A stretch of 64,000 nt of DNA from Thermotoga caldifontis AZM44c09 (GTDB lineage Bacteria; Thermotogota; Thermotogae; Thermotogales; DSM-5069). The stretch lies in assembly GCF_000828655.1 (NCBI RefSeq), contig NZ_AP014509.1, positions 1,550,001 through 1,614,000 of the forward strand, given 5' to 3'. The position numbers and the translations under genes are program-made. The notes under the pieces were generated by a model. The model searched no databases, was not told where the DNA came from, and was given only the letters and a program-made list of their open reading frames with translations. Positions 22,779 through 33,670 of the stretch are shown piece after piece (the first letter of the stretch is position 1; each line of letters starts with the position of its first letter).

Positions 22779-24299
22779 GTGCGGTTCAGAATCACGAACG
22801 CTATCCCGTTAGTGCTGGTCTTGCTCGCAGCAGTTTTCACACTGATAGTTTATCCGATCTGGCTGGTATTTCCAAAATTGTACCAGATATCCCTGAACCA
22901 CCAGCTCAACAGTCTGAAGCACCAGGTGGACATAGCGATCGCGCTGGTGCAGCACTACTTTTCGAGTTACGAGAAAGGTGCACTCGACGAACGAACCGCC
23001 CAGAGGAACGCACTCGAAGAGCTCAAAACTCTTCGGTACGGCCCGGAGGGTAAAGATTACTTCTTCGTGCTGAGCAGAGAAGGAATGCTCCTGGCACATC
23101 CTTACAGATCGGATCTGGAAGGACAGAGCGGGTTCGATTCGAACGATCCAGCTTTCGCCGCCGCAGTGCGTGCGATCGTCGAAGCAGCGAAGCAGAACAG
23201 AGAATTCGCCGAGTACGAATGGTACGTCTACGGGGAACAGAAGTTGGAGAGAAAGATCTCCGCGATCAGAACCTTCGAACCCTGGGGCTGGATAATAGGT
23301 ACGGGTCTGTACAGCGAAACCTTAGAGGAACAGTTCAAAAAGATCGCAGGACAGTTCCGGCGCGTGATCGTCGTGTTCGGTGCTGTTTACGTTATGATCT
23401 CGCTGTTCTTCGTGGTATCTTTCAACCGTTACCAGAAAGAAAGAGAGAAGCTTTTGTCGTTGCAGTCGCAAGAGAGAGAAAGGTTACAGATCATCCTGAG
23501 TTCGATACCACAACCCATCGCGGTGCTCAGGAACGGACAGGTTATTTTCATGAACCAAGCCTTCAGGAAAACGTTCGTGCAAGAAGCTGAAAACTCAGAA
23601 AGGCTGAGGCCAGAGGTCGTTCAGATGTTCGAGACAATTTTGAACCACATCAAAAAGGTTGAAAGGAACGTGGTGAAAGCAGTCTCACTCCATATCGATG
23701 GAACAAACAGATGGTTCGAAGTGCACGCAGTCCCACGTTTCGAGGCTGGAGAAGCGGTTGAGACGACCTTCGTTTTGATCGAAACGACCCAGCAGATGAA
23801 GCAGATAGACTTCTGGAAATCCAAAGCGGAGACCGACCGGCTGACGGGCTTGGCCAACAGGAACGTTCTGGAGAGAATTTCTCACAATCTTCAGAGTCTC
23901 GGTGAAAAATTCTGTGTGATCATGCTCGACCTTGATGGCTTCAAGGAGATAAACGACGTTTATGGGCACACCGTGGGAGACGAGGTGCTCAAAGAAGTCG
24001 CCCGCAGGTTGCGGGAGAACGCCAGGAAAGACACGATACTGATCCGCTATGGGGGAGACGAAATGCTGTTGATAGTTCCTAACGCGGACAAGAAAGCAGG
24101 TTCCAACGTGGCCCAAAGATTGCAAGAAGCAGTCAAGAAACCCTTCCAGGTTCACGATCTCACCCTGAATCTGAGCGTATCGGTGGGGCTTTCACAGTTT
24201 CCAGAAGACGGTAGCGATCTTGAAACGCTCATAAGAGTCGCAGACGAAAGGCTCTACAGAGCGAAGACGATGGGTAGAGGAGGTCTGTGTACAGATTGA
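22779..24299 (+). CDS. Membrane sensor with Cache and PAS-like domains and GGDEF domain (diguanylate cyclase)
   Basis: 506 residues. A first transmembrane segment (about 7-27) and a second (about 190-212) enclose an extracytoplasmic Cache-type sensor with GKDYFFVLSREGMLLAHP and EPWGWIIGTGLY. After a coiled stretch comes a PAS-like region (about 235-340) and a GGDEF domain with DLDGFKEINDVYGH and the active site GGDEM (residues 425-429). Methionine replaces phenylalanine in GGDEF; catalysis may persist. No RxxD inhibitory site is visible. GTG 22779 is preferred over GTG 22758 because GGAGCGG precedes it. A TATAAT lies at 22741-22746. Confidence 0.85.
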   Translation: MRFRITNAIPLVLVLLAAVFTLIVYPIWLVFPKLYQISLNHQLNSLKHQVDIAIALVQHYFSSYEKGALDERTAQRNALEELKTLRYGPEGKDYFFVLSREGMLLAHPYRSDLEGQSGFDSNDPAFAAAVRAIVEAAKQNREFAEYEWYVYGEQKLERKISAIRTFEPWGWIIGTGLYSETLEEQFKKIAGQFRRVIVVFGAVYVMISLFFVVSFNRYQKEREKLLSLQSQERERLQIILSSIPQPIAVLRNGQVIFMNQAFRKTFVQEAENSERLRPEVVQMFETILNHIKKVERNVVKAVSLHIDGTNRWFEVHAVPRFEAGEAVETTFVLIETTQQMKQIDFWKSKAETDRLTGLANRNVLERISHNLQSLGEKFCVIMLDLDGFKEINDVYGHTVGDEVLKEVARRLRENARKDTILIRYGGDEMLLIVPNADKKAGSNVAQRLQEAVKKPFQVHDLTLNLSVSVGLSQFPEDGSDLETLIRVADERLYRAKTMGRGGLCTD

Positions 24300-24325
24300 C
24301 AGTGATGACGATCGCGTGGTAAAAT
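24296..24325 (+). promoter_or_regulatory. Promoter of tRNA-Leu(GAG)
   Basis: TTGACA (24296-24301) and TAAAAT (24320-24325) are 18 bp apart, 12 bp before the tRNA. The -35 box overlaps the stop codon of the GGDEF gene. Confidence 0.8.
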
Positions 24326-24337
24326 TTTGTACGGACT

Positions 24338-24424
24338 GCCGAGGTGGTGGAATTGGCAGACACGCATGGTTGAGGGCCATGTGGGTTTCGGCCCGTGCGG
24401 GTTCAAGTCCCGCCCTCGGCACCA
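24338..24424 (+). tRNA. tRNA-Leu (anticodon GAG)
   Basis: 87 nt with encoded CCA. Acceptor arms GCCGAGG and CCTCGGC; anticodon stem CATGG/CCATG with loop TTGAGGG gives anticodon GAG, reading CUC/CUU codons. A long variable arm and T-loop GTTCAAGTC are present. Confidence 0.97.
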
Positions 24425-24449
24425 GGGGGAGCGAAAGCTCCCTCTTTTT
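24425..24449 (+). terminator. Rho-independent terminator after tRNA-Leu(GAG)
   Basis: GGGAGC, loop GAAA, GCTCCC (24427-24442), followed by TCTTTTT. A GNRA tetraloop with a 6-bp GC-rich stem directly after the tRNA. Confidence 0.9.
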
Positions 24450-24464
24450 GTTATACTTTGAACG

Positions 24465-25316
24465 GTGAGGCGCTTGATCAAGCTCGTTTGCATAGATCTC
24501 GATGGTACGCTTCTGGACAGCAAGAAGTGCATATCGGAAAGGAACAGAGAGAGCATACGTCGCGCGGTCGAACTCAAAGTCCACGTCACGATCTTCACTG
24601 GTCGAAGCTTTGGCTCGGCGGCGCGTTACGTGAGGGAGCTGAAGATAAGCATTCCAGCCGTCTTTCAGAATGGAGCTCTGATCATCGATCCTGTGGACAT
24701 GAAGGTCTACAGAAGCATCGAGCTCGATTCAACGTTGGCACGTCACTTTGTGGAATCGTGCCGCGCGCATTCGGTCTATCCTGTGGTCTACGAATCCTTC
24801 TTTTCAGAGAAAGACATGCTCGTTGAAGGACCTTACCACGGTGCCTTTGAAGAGTATTTCAGATTGAACGCGCATCGGATCACGCTGGTCAAGGACCTGA
24901 TCGAAGAACTGAGGAAGAGGAACGGTGTGGTCGAAGTCGCACTCGTTGGCAACGTCGAAGACGTTAACAGAGCGATCTGGGAAGTTTCTTCGATCTTCCA
25001 CGATGGCTACACGATCGTGGAAAACCAGAAGAAGGATGGAGAAGCGTTCGTGGAGATCTTCGGACCCAACGTTGGGAAAGAGAAAGCGCTCGAGTTTTTC
25101 CTGGACATGTACGGCATCAGTCCGAAGGAAGTGATGTACATCGGGGACAATCTGAACGACATCTCGATCATGCGTATGGTTGGCATCTCCGTGGCGATGA
25201 TGAACGCTCCAGAGGAGGTTAGAAAAATCGCAACGTACGTCACACAAAGCAACGATGATTCTGGTGTCGCGAAAGCTCTGGAAAGGTTCATCCTTCAGGA
25301 GTGTGTTCGAGAATGA
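24465..25316 (+). CDS. HAD-superfamily phosphatase, Cof type
   Basis: 283 residues. Motif I is CIDLDGTLLDS, motif II TIFTGRSFGS and motif IV GDNLNDISIM, with a type IIB cap between; this is the Cof/YidA group, which dephosphorylates sugar phosphates or other small phosphates in the cytoplasm. The exact substrate is unknown. GTG 24465 has no ribosome site, and TATACT at 24452-24457 would start transcription at about the GTG itself, so a leaderless message is possible. It overlaps lnt by 4 bp. Confidence 0.87.
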   Translation: MRRLIKLVCIDLDGTLLDSKKCISERNRESIRRAVELKVHVTIFTGRSFGSAARYVRELKISIPAVFQNGALIIDPVDMKVYRSIELDSTLARHFVESCRAHSVYPVVYESFFSEKDMLVEGPYHGAFEEYFRLNAHRITLVKDLIEELRKRNGVVEVALVGNVEDVNRAIWEVSSIFHDGYTIVENQKKDGEAFVEIFGPNVGKEKALEFFLDMYGISPKEVMYIGDNLNDISIMRMVGISVAMMNAPEEVRKIATYVTQSNDDSGVAKALERFILQECVRE

Positions 25317-26806
25317 GCCTTCTCTTCCTCGCCCTTTCGAGTGTCTTGACGGCTCTGGCGATGCCAGGCTTTCTCTTAGGCTTTTTCGTGTGGTTCAGTT
25401 TGATATTCCTCTTCATGGCCCTCGAGAACAAAAGCGTTTTCGAAAGTACGCTGTACGGTTTTCTGTACTTTTTCTTCTTCAGTGCGATCAACCTCTACTG
25501 GGTGCTACCGGTTCTCGTGGAGAATCTGCCCAGAACGTTTTCGCGGTTTCCGGGCTGGCTCGGATTCTTCGTCTTCCTGCTCATGCTGGTCATCGAAGCG
25601 CTACCCTTCGCCCTGTTCGGCTTGCTGTACGCGATCGGAAAAAGATCGGTTGAGAACCGTGTGTGGCTGGACGCGGTCTTCGTCGCATCACTCTACACCC
25701 TGATGGATTATCTGAGGGGTCTCGGTGAGATGGGATTCACGGGTGGTACGCTCGCGGACGCCCTGTACAGAGAAGTCGGATTGCTCCAGCTTGCACCCAT
25801 CGTGGGTTCCTACGGTCTGACGTTTCTGATCGTTCTGGTCAACAGGTTGCTGTACACGATGATGAAGAAGAGTTCAAGACCGATCGAAAGGATCGCCCTG
25901 ATCGTGCTTTTGATCGTTCTCGTTTCGCACAGTGTGGAGAATTTCCTGCCCCTGCCTCAAGACGGTGAAACGAAGTTGGTGGCGCTGCAGACCCATGTCA
26001 CACCTGAGGAGAAGTACAGATCCTCGAGCATGGAGCTATACAAAAAACTTGAAGGGCACCTGGAGAAGCTCAGAAACGCGCTGATCGTCCTGCCGGAAGA
26101 CGTGTTTCCTTCAGATCCAACGAGCGATGAAGTCGGAGAAAGGCTCTACAAACTCGCCAGCGAAAGGAATTTGAAGATCGTACTTGGTGCAGTATCGAAA
26201 GAAGGGCCGAAGAACAGCCTCTTCTTGATCGATGAGTGGGGTATCAGGAGGATCTACTCCAAGGTCAAGCTCTTCCCGTTCGTGGAGACGTTGCCTTACG
26301 AAAAGATCTTCGGTGCCTTCGACTTTTTGAAGGGCCTGGTTTACTTCCAGCCCGGCGAAGCTTTCTCACCCGTGAAGGTCGAAGGTTATCCTTCGATGGG
26401 ATTTCAGATATGCTTCGAATCGTACTTCAGCGAGCCGTCTCGAAAGCTTGTCAGCAAGGGTGCCGAAGTTTTGATAGTCTGTACGAACGACGGCTGGTTC
26501 GCCTACAACACCGCTCTCATGCAACATTTCTCAAAAGCTGTCTTTCGAGCGGTGGAGACCAGACGCCAACTGGTTCAGGTTTCCAACGCGGGCATAACTG
26601 GCGTCGTGGATCCTTACGGAAGGATCGTGAAGGTCTCACCTGTGAGGATGTACGACGCGCTGGAAGTGAGTTTGATCCCGCGCGAAGGGATCACCTTCTA
26701 CACGAAGTACGGAGACCTCGTGGTGTGGTTCTGCGTCGGCTTTGTTCTTCTGTGTCTTCTGTTACCAAGTCAGCGGAGGATTCGGGTGAGGAGGATCTGG
26801 AGATGA
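25313..26806 (+). CDS. lnt: Apolipoprotein N-acyltransferase
   Basis: 497 residues. Adds the third acyl chain to the N-terminal cysteine of lipoproteins in the inner membrane. About six hydrophobic segments fill residues 1-190, then a nitrilase-type domain follows with the catalytic triad glutamate in VLPEDVFP, lysine in YSKVKLFPF and cysteine in QICFESYF, and a last hydrophobic segment near the C-terminus. ATG 25313 overlaps the preceding stop by 4 bp and follows AGGAG; a GTG 12 bases upstream abuts that site. Confidence 0.9.
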   Translation: MSLLFLALSSVLTALAMPGFLLGFFVWFSLIFLFMALENKSVFESTLYGFLYFFFFSAINLYWVLPVLVENLPRTFSRFPGWLGFFVFLLMLVIEALPFALFGLLYAIGKRSVENRVWLDAVFVASLYTLMDYLRGLGEMGFTGGTLADALYREVGLLQLAPIVGSYGLTFLIVLVNRLLYTMMKKSSRPIERIALIVLLIVLVSHSVENFLPLPQDGETKLVALQTHVTPEEKYRSSSMELYKKLEGHLEKLRNALIVLPEDVFPSDPTSDEVGERLYKLASERNLKIVLGAVSKEGPKNSLFLIDEWGIRRIYSKVKLFPFVETLPYEKIFGAFDFLKGLVYFQPGEAFSPVKVEGYPSMGFQICFESYFSEPSRKLVSKGAEVLIVCTNDGWFAYNTALMQHFSKAVFRAVETRRQLVQVSNAGITGVVDPYGRIVKVSPVRMYDALEVSLIPREGITFYTKYGDLVVWFCVGFVLLCLLLPSQRRIRVRRIWR

Positions 26807-27984
26807 GGGTGATCGCGATCGTTCTTGACAGCGTCGGTATAGGTGAACTCCCCGATGCACACCTCTACAGTGATGAGGGGAGCAACACGCTCGTGAACAC
26901 CGCGAGGGCCGTGGGAGGCCTGAACTTACCAAATCTGGCGAAGATGGGCCTCGGTAATCTGGACGACATCCCAGGCGTTCCGAGAATGCCCGCCATGGGT
27001 GCTTACGGCATCATGCTCGAAAAGAGTCCCGGGAAGGATTCAACGACGGGGCACTGGGAACTCGCGGGTATCGTGCTCAAAAAACCGTTCGATCTTTTCC
27101 CCAACGGTTTTCCGAAAGAATTGATAGAGGAATTCGAACGGAGGACCGGCAGGAAAGTGATCGGAAACAAACCTGCCTCGGGCACCGAGATCATAAAAGA
27201 ACTCGGACCGGAGCATGAAAGAACGGGAGCCCTGATCGTCTACACCTCCGCGGACAGCGTTTTTCAGATCGCCGCCAAGGAAGAAATAGTCCCCGTCGAA
27301 GAACTTTACAGATACTGCGAGATCGCGCGGAACCTGCTCGACGAGATGGGATTCAAGGTCGCCAGAGTGATCGCGAGGCCCTTCACGGGCGAGTGGCCCA
27401 ACTACGTGAGAACGCCCAGAAGACACGATTATTCCCTGCCGCCGGAGGGACGCACGCTGCTGGATATACTGACAGAAAACAACATTCCAGTCTACGGCGT
27501 GGGCAAAATATACGATCTTTACGCTGGAAGGGGAATAACGGAAAGCTTCAAGACCGAGGACAACATGGACGGTGTGGACAAAACGATCTGGGTGATGAAG
27601 AACAAAAAGCACGATTGCATGATCTTCACCAATTTGGTCGACTACGACATGAAGTACGGACACAGGAACGATGTGAAAGGGTACGCAAGGGCACTCGAGG
27701 AGTTCGATGCGAGGCTTCCAGAAATCTGGAGCGCCATGCAGCAGGACGACGTTCTGTTCATCACGGCGGACCACGGGTGCGATCCTACCACACCATCGAC
27801 GGACCATTCGAGAGAGAGGGTGCCCATCTTGGTCTGCGGTGAACGCGTGTGTAAAGATGTAAATCTGGGCGTCAGAGAATCCTTCGCCGATTTTGGACAA
27901 ACCGTGGCCGACATCTTCCAGGTTGAAAGACTCGCCAACGGTGTCTCGTTCAAAGACCTCCTTTTCAATTGCTCAAACCGATGA
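26803..27984 (+). CDS. deoB: Phosphopentomutase
   Basis: 393 residues. Interconverts (deoxy)ribose 1- and 5-phosphate in nucleoside salvage. Alkaline-phosphatase-type metal and phosphate motifs are visible: [40 protein letters not shown] and [20 protein letters not shown] (first part only). The frame continues far upstream through lnt, but ATG 26803 follows GAGGAG, overlaps the lnt stop by 4 bp and begins exactly at the conserved N-terminus. Confidence 0.95.
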   Translation: MRVIAIVLDSVGIGELPDAHLYSDEGSNTLVNTARAVGGLNLPNLAKMGLGNLDDIPGVPRMPAMGAYGIMLEKSPGKDSTTGHWELAGIVLKKPFDLFPNGFPKELIEEFERRTGRKVIGNKPASGTEIIKELGPEHERTGALIVYTSADSVFQIAAKEEIVPVEELYRYCEIARNLLDEMGFKVARVIARPFTGEWPNYVRTPRRHDYSLPPEGRTLLDILTENNIPVYGVGKIYDLYAGRGITESFKTEDNMDGVDKTIWVMKNKKHDCMIFTNLVDYDMKYGHRNDVKGYARALEEFDARLPEIWSAMQQDDVLFITADHGCDPTTPSTDHSRERVPILVCGERVCKDVNLGVRESFADFGQTVADIFQVERLANGVSFKDLLFNCSNR

Positions 27985-29231
27985 GCAGGAAGAGTGTAGC
28001 TTACGGTAGCTTGGTCAGACTCTTCTGGAAGAGACCGACCGCGGCGCGGAAGTTGCTCAAATTCGGTGTCGGGCTGGAACTTGCGCGCCGCAAGGCTGTC
28101 GCGGCTGTGAAAAACGATTTTTCGAGCTGGATCGATCTTTCGGCACTTTCGATCGTTGCCTCCGCCTTCAGCGGCGAAGAGATCGCGCTGGTCAATCTGT
28201 TCTTCCCGACGGAGATCATGGCCGGTTTTGGCTTGAAGTGCGTCTCTGCCGAAGGGCTTGCGGGCACGCTCGCCGCGATGCACCTGGAAGATTTCGCGCT
28301 CGCCCGGGCGGAGGCGATGGGCGTTTCGAAGAACACCTGCTCCTTCCACCGTGCAGGGCTCGGTTTGAACCTTTTGAAGATGCTGAGAAACGTCAAAGCC
28401 GTTGCGGTCACTAACATGCTCTGCGACGGCAACATTCCCGCGTTCAGAACGATGGCCCAGCTGCACGGTGTCGAGCCTGTGGTGCTCGACGTTCCGCGGA
28501 CCTTCGACCAGTCAGGGATTGAATACGTCTCAAGACAGCTGGAAAACGCAGTCTACGAATTGGAAAACCAGTTGAACAGGAAGTTCGACCACAGGAAGTT
28601 CGAAGAGCAGCTGAAGGTGGAGTCGGAGATCTTCGAGACGTTGAGAGAGATCTATCCAAAGCTGTGCGAGCGACCCGTCAAGCTGCATCTGTACCAGCAC
28701 GTGAATCTGCTCTACGCCCTTCACGTCGGGCCGGATGTGTACATGCTGAGGGCCGTCCGATCGCTCAGAAAACAGCTCGAAACTCCAACCGAGCACATCG
28801 ATAAAAGGTTCCTCTGGATGCACCTGAGCCCCTACTACGACAACGTTCTGAACGAAATTTTCTCCAAACACAGCCGCTACACGGTGGTGGCCTGCGAACT
28901 TTCGTGGGACTGGATGGACTGGAAGGTGGACGTGAACCATCCGTTCAAAAGTATCGCGGAAAAGCTGCTGCTCAATCCTTTATTGAGTACGGTGGATAGA
29001 AGAGCACAGTTTGCGAAGAAACTCGCCCTCGACTTCAGAGTCGATGGCGTTATACACTTCAACCACCTTGGGTGTAAACAATCGAGCGGTTCCGTCGAAC
29101 TCGTGAAGAGAGCTTTCGAAGAACTGAAGATCCCCTTTCTGTCGCTGGACGGAGACTGTGTGGATCACACGAACGGTTCTGCCGAACAGTTCAAAACGAG
29201 GGTCGAGGCTTTCCTGGAGATGATCCGATGA
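27981..29231 (+). CDS. 2-hydroxyacyl-CoA dehydratase D-component-like protein, subunit 1
   Basis: 416 residues. Resembles one subunit of the HgdA/HgdB (BcrB/BcrC) family, iron-sulfur proteins that perform reductive dehydrations or reductions after electron transfer from an ATPase activator. Cys120 (NTCSFHRAG), Cys148 (TNMLCDGN) and a later cysteine in [12 protein letters not shown] are placed like the cluster ligands of the family. ATG 27981 overlaps the deoB stop by 4 bp. The next gene overlaps by 4 bp and holds the second subunit fused to the activator. The substrate is unknown. Confidence 0.75.
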   Translation: MSRKSVAYGSLVRLFWKRPTAARKLLKFGVGLELARRKAVAAVKNDFSSWIDLSALSIVASAFSGEEIALVNLFFPTEIMAGFGLKCVSAEGLAGTLAAMHLEDFALARAEAMGVSKNTCSFHRAGLGLNLLKMLRNVKAVAVTNMLCDGNIPAFRTMAQLHGVEPVVLDVPRTFDQSGIEYVSRQLENAVYELENQLNRKFDHRKFEEQLKVESEIFETLREIYPKLCERPVKLHLYQHVNLLYALHVGPDVYMLRAVRSLRKQLETPTEHIDKRFLWMHLSPYYDNVLNEIFSKHSRYTVVACELSWDWMDWKVDVNHPFKSIAEKLLLNPLLSTVDRRAQFAKKLALDFRVDGVIHFNHLGCKQSSGSVELVKRAFEELKIPFLSLDGDCVDHTNGSAEQFKTRVEAFLEMIR

Positions 29232-30913
29232 TCGTGTACAACTGCCCTCTGGTTCCGTTCGAGTTCTTTCACGCACTGAAAATCCCTTTCAGGAGGATAG
29301 AACCAAGCTCGGGTGAATTTCAATACCTTCATCCCAACGCGTGCGCTTTTTGCAGATCCGCGGTGTGCTCCGTCAAACCTGACGAGGTTTTGGTGTGGAC
29401 GGACTCGTGCGATTCGATGAGAAGATCGTACGATTTTTTTAAGAAGAACCGTTCTTTCTATTTGCACGTTCCTGTGAAGAACGATGAGATCTCGGTACGT
29501 TTCTTCGCGAGGGAACTTCAAAGGCTGTGGGAGTTCCTCAAAACCACGTTCAACAGCGAAGCATCTTTAGACCAGCTCGAAAAGACACATCAATGGTTCG
29601 TCGACAGATCGAGCGAGCTGGAACGGGCCGTGGTTGAAGATCCGTACAGGGCGAAGGCGATCTTCGAGGAACTTTCAAACCAGGAATGGATAGGCTCGCT
29701 CGAAAAGAAAGATGGCCTCGTCCTTTTGCTGGGTTCCTGGGCAGACGATGAAGTGGTGAAGATCGTGGAAGAAACCGGAAGCTTTGCCCTGAACGCGACC
29801 TGCTCTGGTCCTTACGCACTCATCTCGAACGTGCAGGCAAGCTCGGACGTCTTCGAATCCGTGGCCAGAAGGATTCTGAACAGAAAACTTCCCTGTGGAA
29901 GGTTCGCACGCGGAAGGGATCTGCGATCTTTGATCGAGCGGTTTCGCCCGGATGCCATCGTCCTCCACACAGCGAAATTCTGTGATTTTTACCATTTCGA
30001 CGAAGGAGTGCTGAGAAAATTGAGATTGCCCTTCGTGACGATCGAAAACGACTTCACGAACGCGTTGGAACAGTCCAGAACCAGGATCGAAGCCTTACTG
30101 GAAAGAGTGAAGGAAAGAGGCGACAGAAAGAATTTCGGTTCTTCCTATTTCGTCGGGATCGACAGCGGTTCCACGAGCACGAAGATCGTCGTTCTGAACG
30201 AACGTGGAGAAATCCTGTTCGAACAAATTTCCAGAACCGGTGCCGATCCGAGAGGAACTGCGAAGCGTTTGATGGACCATGCGATGAAAACTTTGAAGTT
30301 CGATGAAGAAAACTGCTTCGTCGTTGCCACGGGATACGGACGCGGTGCCATCGACTTCGCTCACGAAAGGATGACCGAGCTGACCTGTCACGCGGTGGGC
30401 GTCAGCCACCTTTATCCCGATGTGAGAACGATCATAGACGTCGGAGGACAGGACAGCAAGGTGATGAGAGTCGAAAAGGGAAAGATCGTTGATTTCGTGA
30501 TGAACGACAAGTGTGCGGCGGGTACGGGCAGATTCTTGGAGATCGTTTCATCGATTCTGGAGGTTCCCTTGGAGAAGATGGGCGAGGAATCCTTGAAGGC
30601 GAAGCAAGTGCTGAACATCAGCAGCGTGTGTGCGGTCTTTGCCGAGAGCGAGATCATATCGTTGCGCAGCAAGGGTTACGGCAGGCAGGACATACTGTTC
30701 GCCGCACACAACGCGATCGCCAGAAGGCTTGCGACCATGTACGAAAGGGTCAAAGGTGTCCCACCGGTGGTGCTCACGGGTGGTGTCGCACTGAACGAAG
30801 GATTGAAGAACGCGCTGGAACGGTTGCTCGGTGTCGAGCTCATCGTCCCGAAGAATCCCGTGACGACGGGGGCACTCGGTGCCGCACTGATGGGCCTTCA
30901 GCAGAAACGGTGA
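29228..30913 (+). CDS. Fusion of 2-hydroxyacyl-CoA dehydratase-like subunit 2 and its ATPase activator
   Basis: 561 residues in two parts. Residues 1-295 resemble a short HgdB-type subunit with cysteines at 39, 42, 47, 61 and 253 (CAFCR, DSCDSM, AKFCDFYHFDEG). Residues about 307-561 are a complete activator of the HgdC/BadF type: GIDSGSTSTKIVVL, DVGGQDSKVM, NDKCAAGTGRF and SVCAVFAESE, the last two carrying the cysteines that hold the 4Fe-4S cluster between two monomers. Activator and acceptor are usually separate proteins or joined in ~1400-residue giants, so this compact fusion is unusual. The 3' end overlaps convergent ispE by 16 bp. Confidence 0.8.
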   Translation: MIVYNCPLVPFEFFHALKIPFRRIEPSSGEFQYLHPNACAFCRSAVCSVKPDEVLVWTDSCDSMRRSYDFFKKNRSFYLHVPVKNDEISVRFFARELQRLWEFLKTTFNSEASLDQLEKTHQWFVDRSSELERAVVEDPYRAKAIFEELSNQEWIGSLEKKDGLVLLLGSWADDEVVKIVEETGSFALNATCSGPYALISNVQASSDVFESVARRILNRKLPCGRFARGRDLRSLIERFRPDAIVLHTAKFCDFYHFDEGVLRKLRLPFVTIENDFTNALEQSRTRIEALLERVKERGDRKNFGSSYFVGIDSGSTSTKIVVLNERGEILFEQISRTGADPRGTAKRLMDHAMKTLKFDEENCFVVATGYGRGAIDFAHERMTELTCHAVGVSHLYPDVRTIIDVGGQDSKVMRVEKGKIVDFVMNDKCAAGTGRFLEIVSSILEVPLEKMGEESLKAKQVLNISSVCAVFAESEIISLRSKGYGRQDILFAAHNAIARRLATMYERVKGVPPVVLTGGVALNEGLKNALERLLGVELIVPKNPVTTGALGAALMGLQQKR

Positions 30914-31655
30914 CGTCCATGTGTTTCACGAACGGCGAAAACGCACGAACCCGTACCTGTGAGCTGGGCAACTATGGGGTTTGTGCTCCACGCGGTTTTC
31001 AACGCTTCGTCGATCTCGTTGTGGATCGAGCACACGAGAGTCTGAAAAACGTTGTAGGACATGCGTGCGATCACATCGTGTTCGTGGTTGATGTAAGCTT
31101 CGTAGAGCCTCTCGACAGGTTTTGGACCTCTACAAAAATCGTGTTCTTTCAGCATCGAATAAGCCTTCGCCGTACTCACACTCACGCCCGGACAGAACAG
31201 ATCCACCGTGTAACCGGTTATGGGGCGTAACGGCGTGATCTTCTCGCCCTTCCCTTCCACGATCGCCGTACCACCGAAGAGGAAAAAGGGGACGTCCGAA
31301 CCCACCTGAACGGCAATCTCGATGAGTTCGGACGGCGGAACGTTCGTACTCTTCGCGAGGAATCTGAGCGTGGCTGCGGCGTCAGAACTGCCGCCTCCAA
31401 GCCCGGATCCGATGGGTATGCGCTTTTTGAGTACCACCTTCAAACCGAAATCGACCGGAAAACGTTCGAAGAACTTTCTGTAGGCTTTCTCGACGAGATT
31501 TTCTCCCGTTATTTGAACATCGCACGCCACAACGATCTCACCGGCGTGCTCTGTTCGAAAGAAAAGGAGCTCATCGTACAGGTCGATGGTCTGGAACAGA
31601 CCGAGGATGTCGTGATAACCGTCTGAACGTTTGCCAACCACGTCCAGATAGAGGT

Positions 31656-32799
<1,144 letters not shown>

Positions 32800-33663
32800 T
32801 CATTCCTCCTCCACCAGAACGTTGACCGCCGCGAACTTCTCCTCGTCGAGCAGATGCAAGTAAGTGCTCGTGGTCGAGAGGTTCGCGTGCCCCAGAAGTT
32901 CCTGAACGACCCTGACGCTCACCCGCCTCTGCAGCAGGTGAGTGGCGAACGAGTGACGCAGCGTGTGAGGATGGACCTTCTTTCTTATGTTGCAGAGGTT
33001 GGCATACTTTCGAACGATCCTGAACACCGTGCTCGGGTGCAACCTTTTTCTGCCTGCGAAGAGGTACTCATCGCTCTCTTTCCCGTTCCTTTCCACGTAC
33101 ATTTTCAGTTCGTTCGCAAGATGCCTGTTCAAAGGAACGATTCGGTCCTTCCTTCCCTTGCCCATCTCTATCCTCACGAACGCCGGTGAGAAAGAAACAT
33201 CTCCAACCCTGAGGTTGCACAGCTCACTGACCCTCAAACCACAGTAGTACAGCATGCACATAATCAGGTGGTCCCTCTCGTTCTGCTCGCTGGCTTTCAG
33301 CAGGTTTTCCGCTTCTTCTTTCGTCAGAAAATCCGGCGCCCTCTTTCTGAGTCTCGGGCTTCTAACCTTCAGCCACGGGTTGCTGGAAACGTGGTGTCTG
33401 AGCAGAAGGTAATCGAAGAAGTTCCTGAGCGATGAAATCTTCCGTGCCAGGGTTGAAACGCTCGGCGGTTTGTCGTAACTTTTCGAAAGATGCTTCAAAT
33501 AGTCTTCGGCATCCTTCACACCGAACACCGCCAGGTCTATACCCTTCGCTTGCAAGAACTGCAAGAACTGCGCGACATCGATCCTGTAAGCTGTGATCGT
33601 ATTCTCAGAAGCCCTGCGGACGTACCTGAGATACTCTAAGTATTCCTGAAAAAGCTGTTCCAA
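32800..33663 (-). CDS. Xer-type tyrosine recombinase
   Basis: 287 residues. N-terminal SAM-like core-binding domain (1-90) and C-terminal catalytic domain with the full set: Arg in YCGLRVSE, Lys in GKGRKDR, HTLRHSFATHLL (His, Arg), LGHANLSTTSTY (His, then the nucleophile Tyr followed by LH). Length and context, inside a housekeeping run with no phage genes, point to chromosome-dimer resolution at dif rather than to an integrase. I saw no dif-like site in this window. Confidence 0.92.
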   Translation of the reverse strand: MEQLFQEYLEYLRYVRRASENTITAYRIDVAQFLQFLQAKGIDLAVFGVKDAEDYLKHLSKSYDKPPSVSTLARKISSLRNFFDYLLLRHHVSSNPWLKVRSPRLRKRAPDFLTKEEAENLLKASEQNERDHLIMCMLYYCGLRVSELCNLRVGDVSFSPAFVRIEMGKGRKDRIVPLNRHLANELKMYVERNGKESDEYLFAGRKRLHPSTVFRIVRKYANLCNIRKKVHPHTLRHSFATHLLQRRVSVRVVQELLGHANLSTTSTYLHLLDEEKFAAVNVLVEEE

Positions 33664-33670
33664 GAGGTCC

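Noticed and set aside
24338..24424. tRNA-Leu as an attachment site for an integrated element
   Set aside because: No integrase gene, tRNA fragment repeat or phage gene is near it; the Xer recombinase at 33 kb is in a housekeeping run.
26236..26802. N-terminal extension of deoB by 189 codons
   Set aside because: It lies inside lnt in another frame; ATG 26803 has a ribosome site and matches the family N-terminus.
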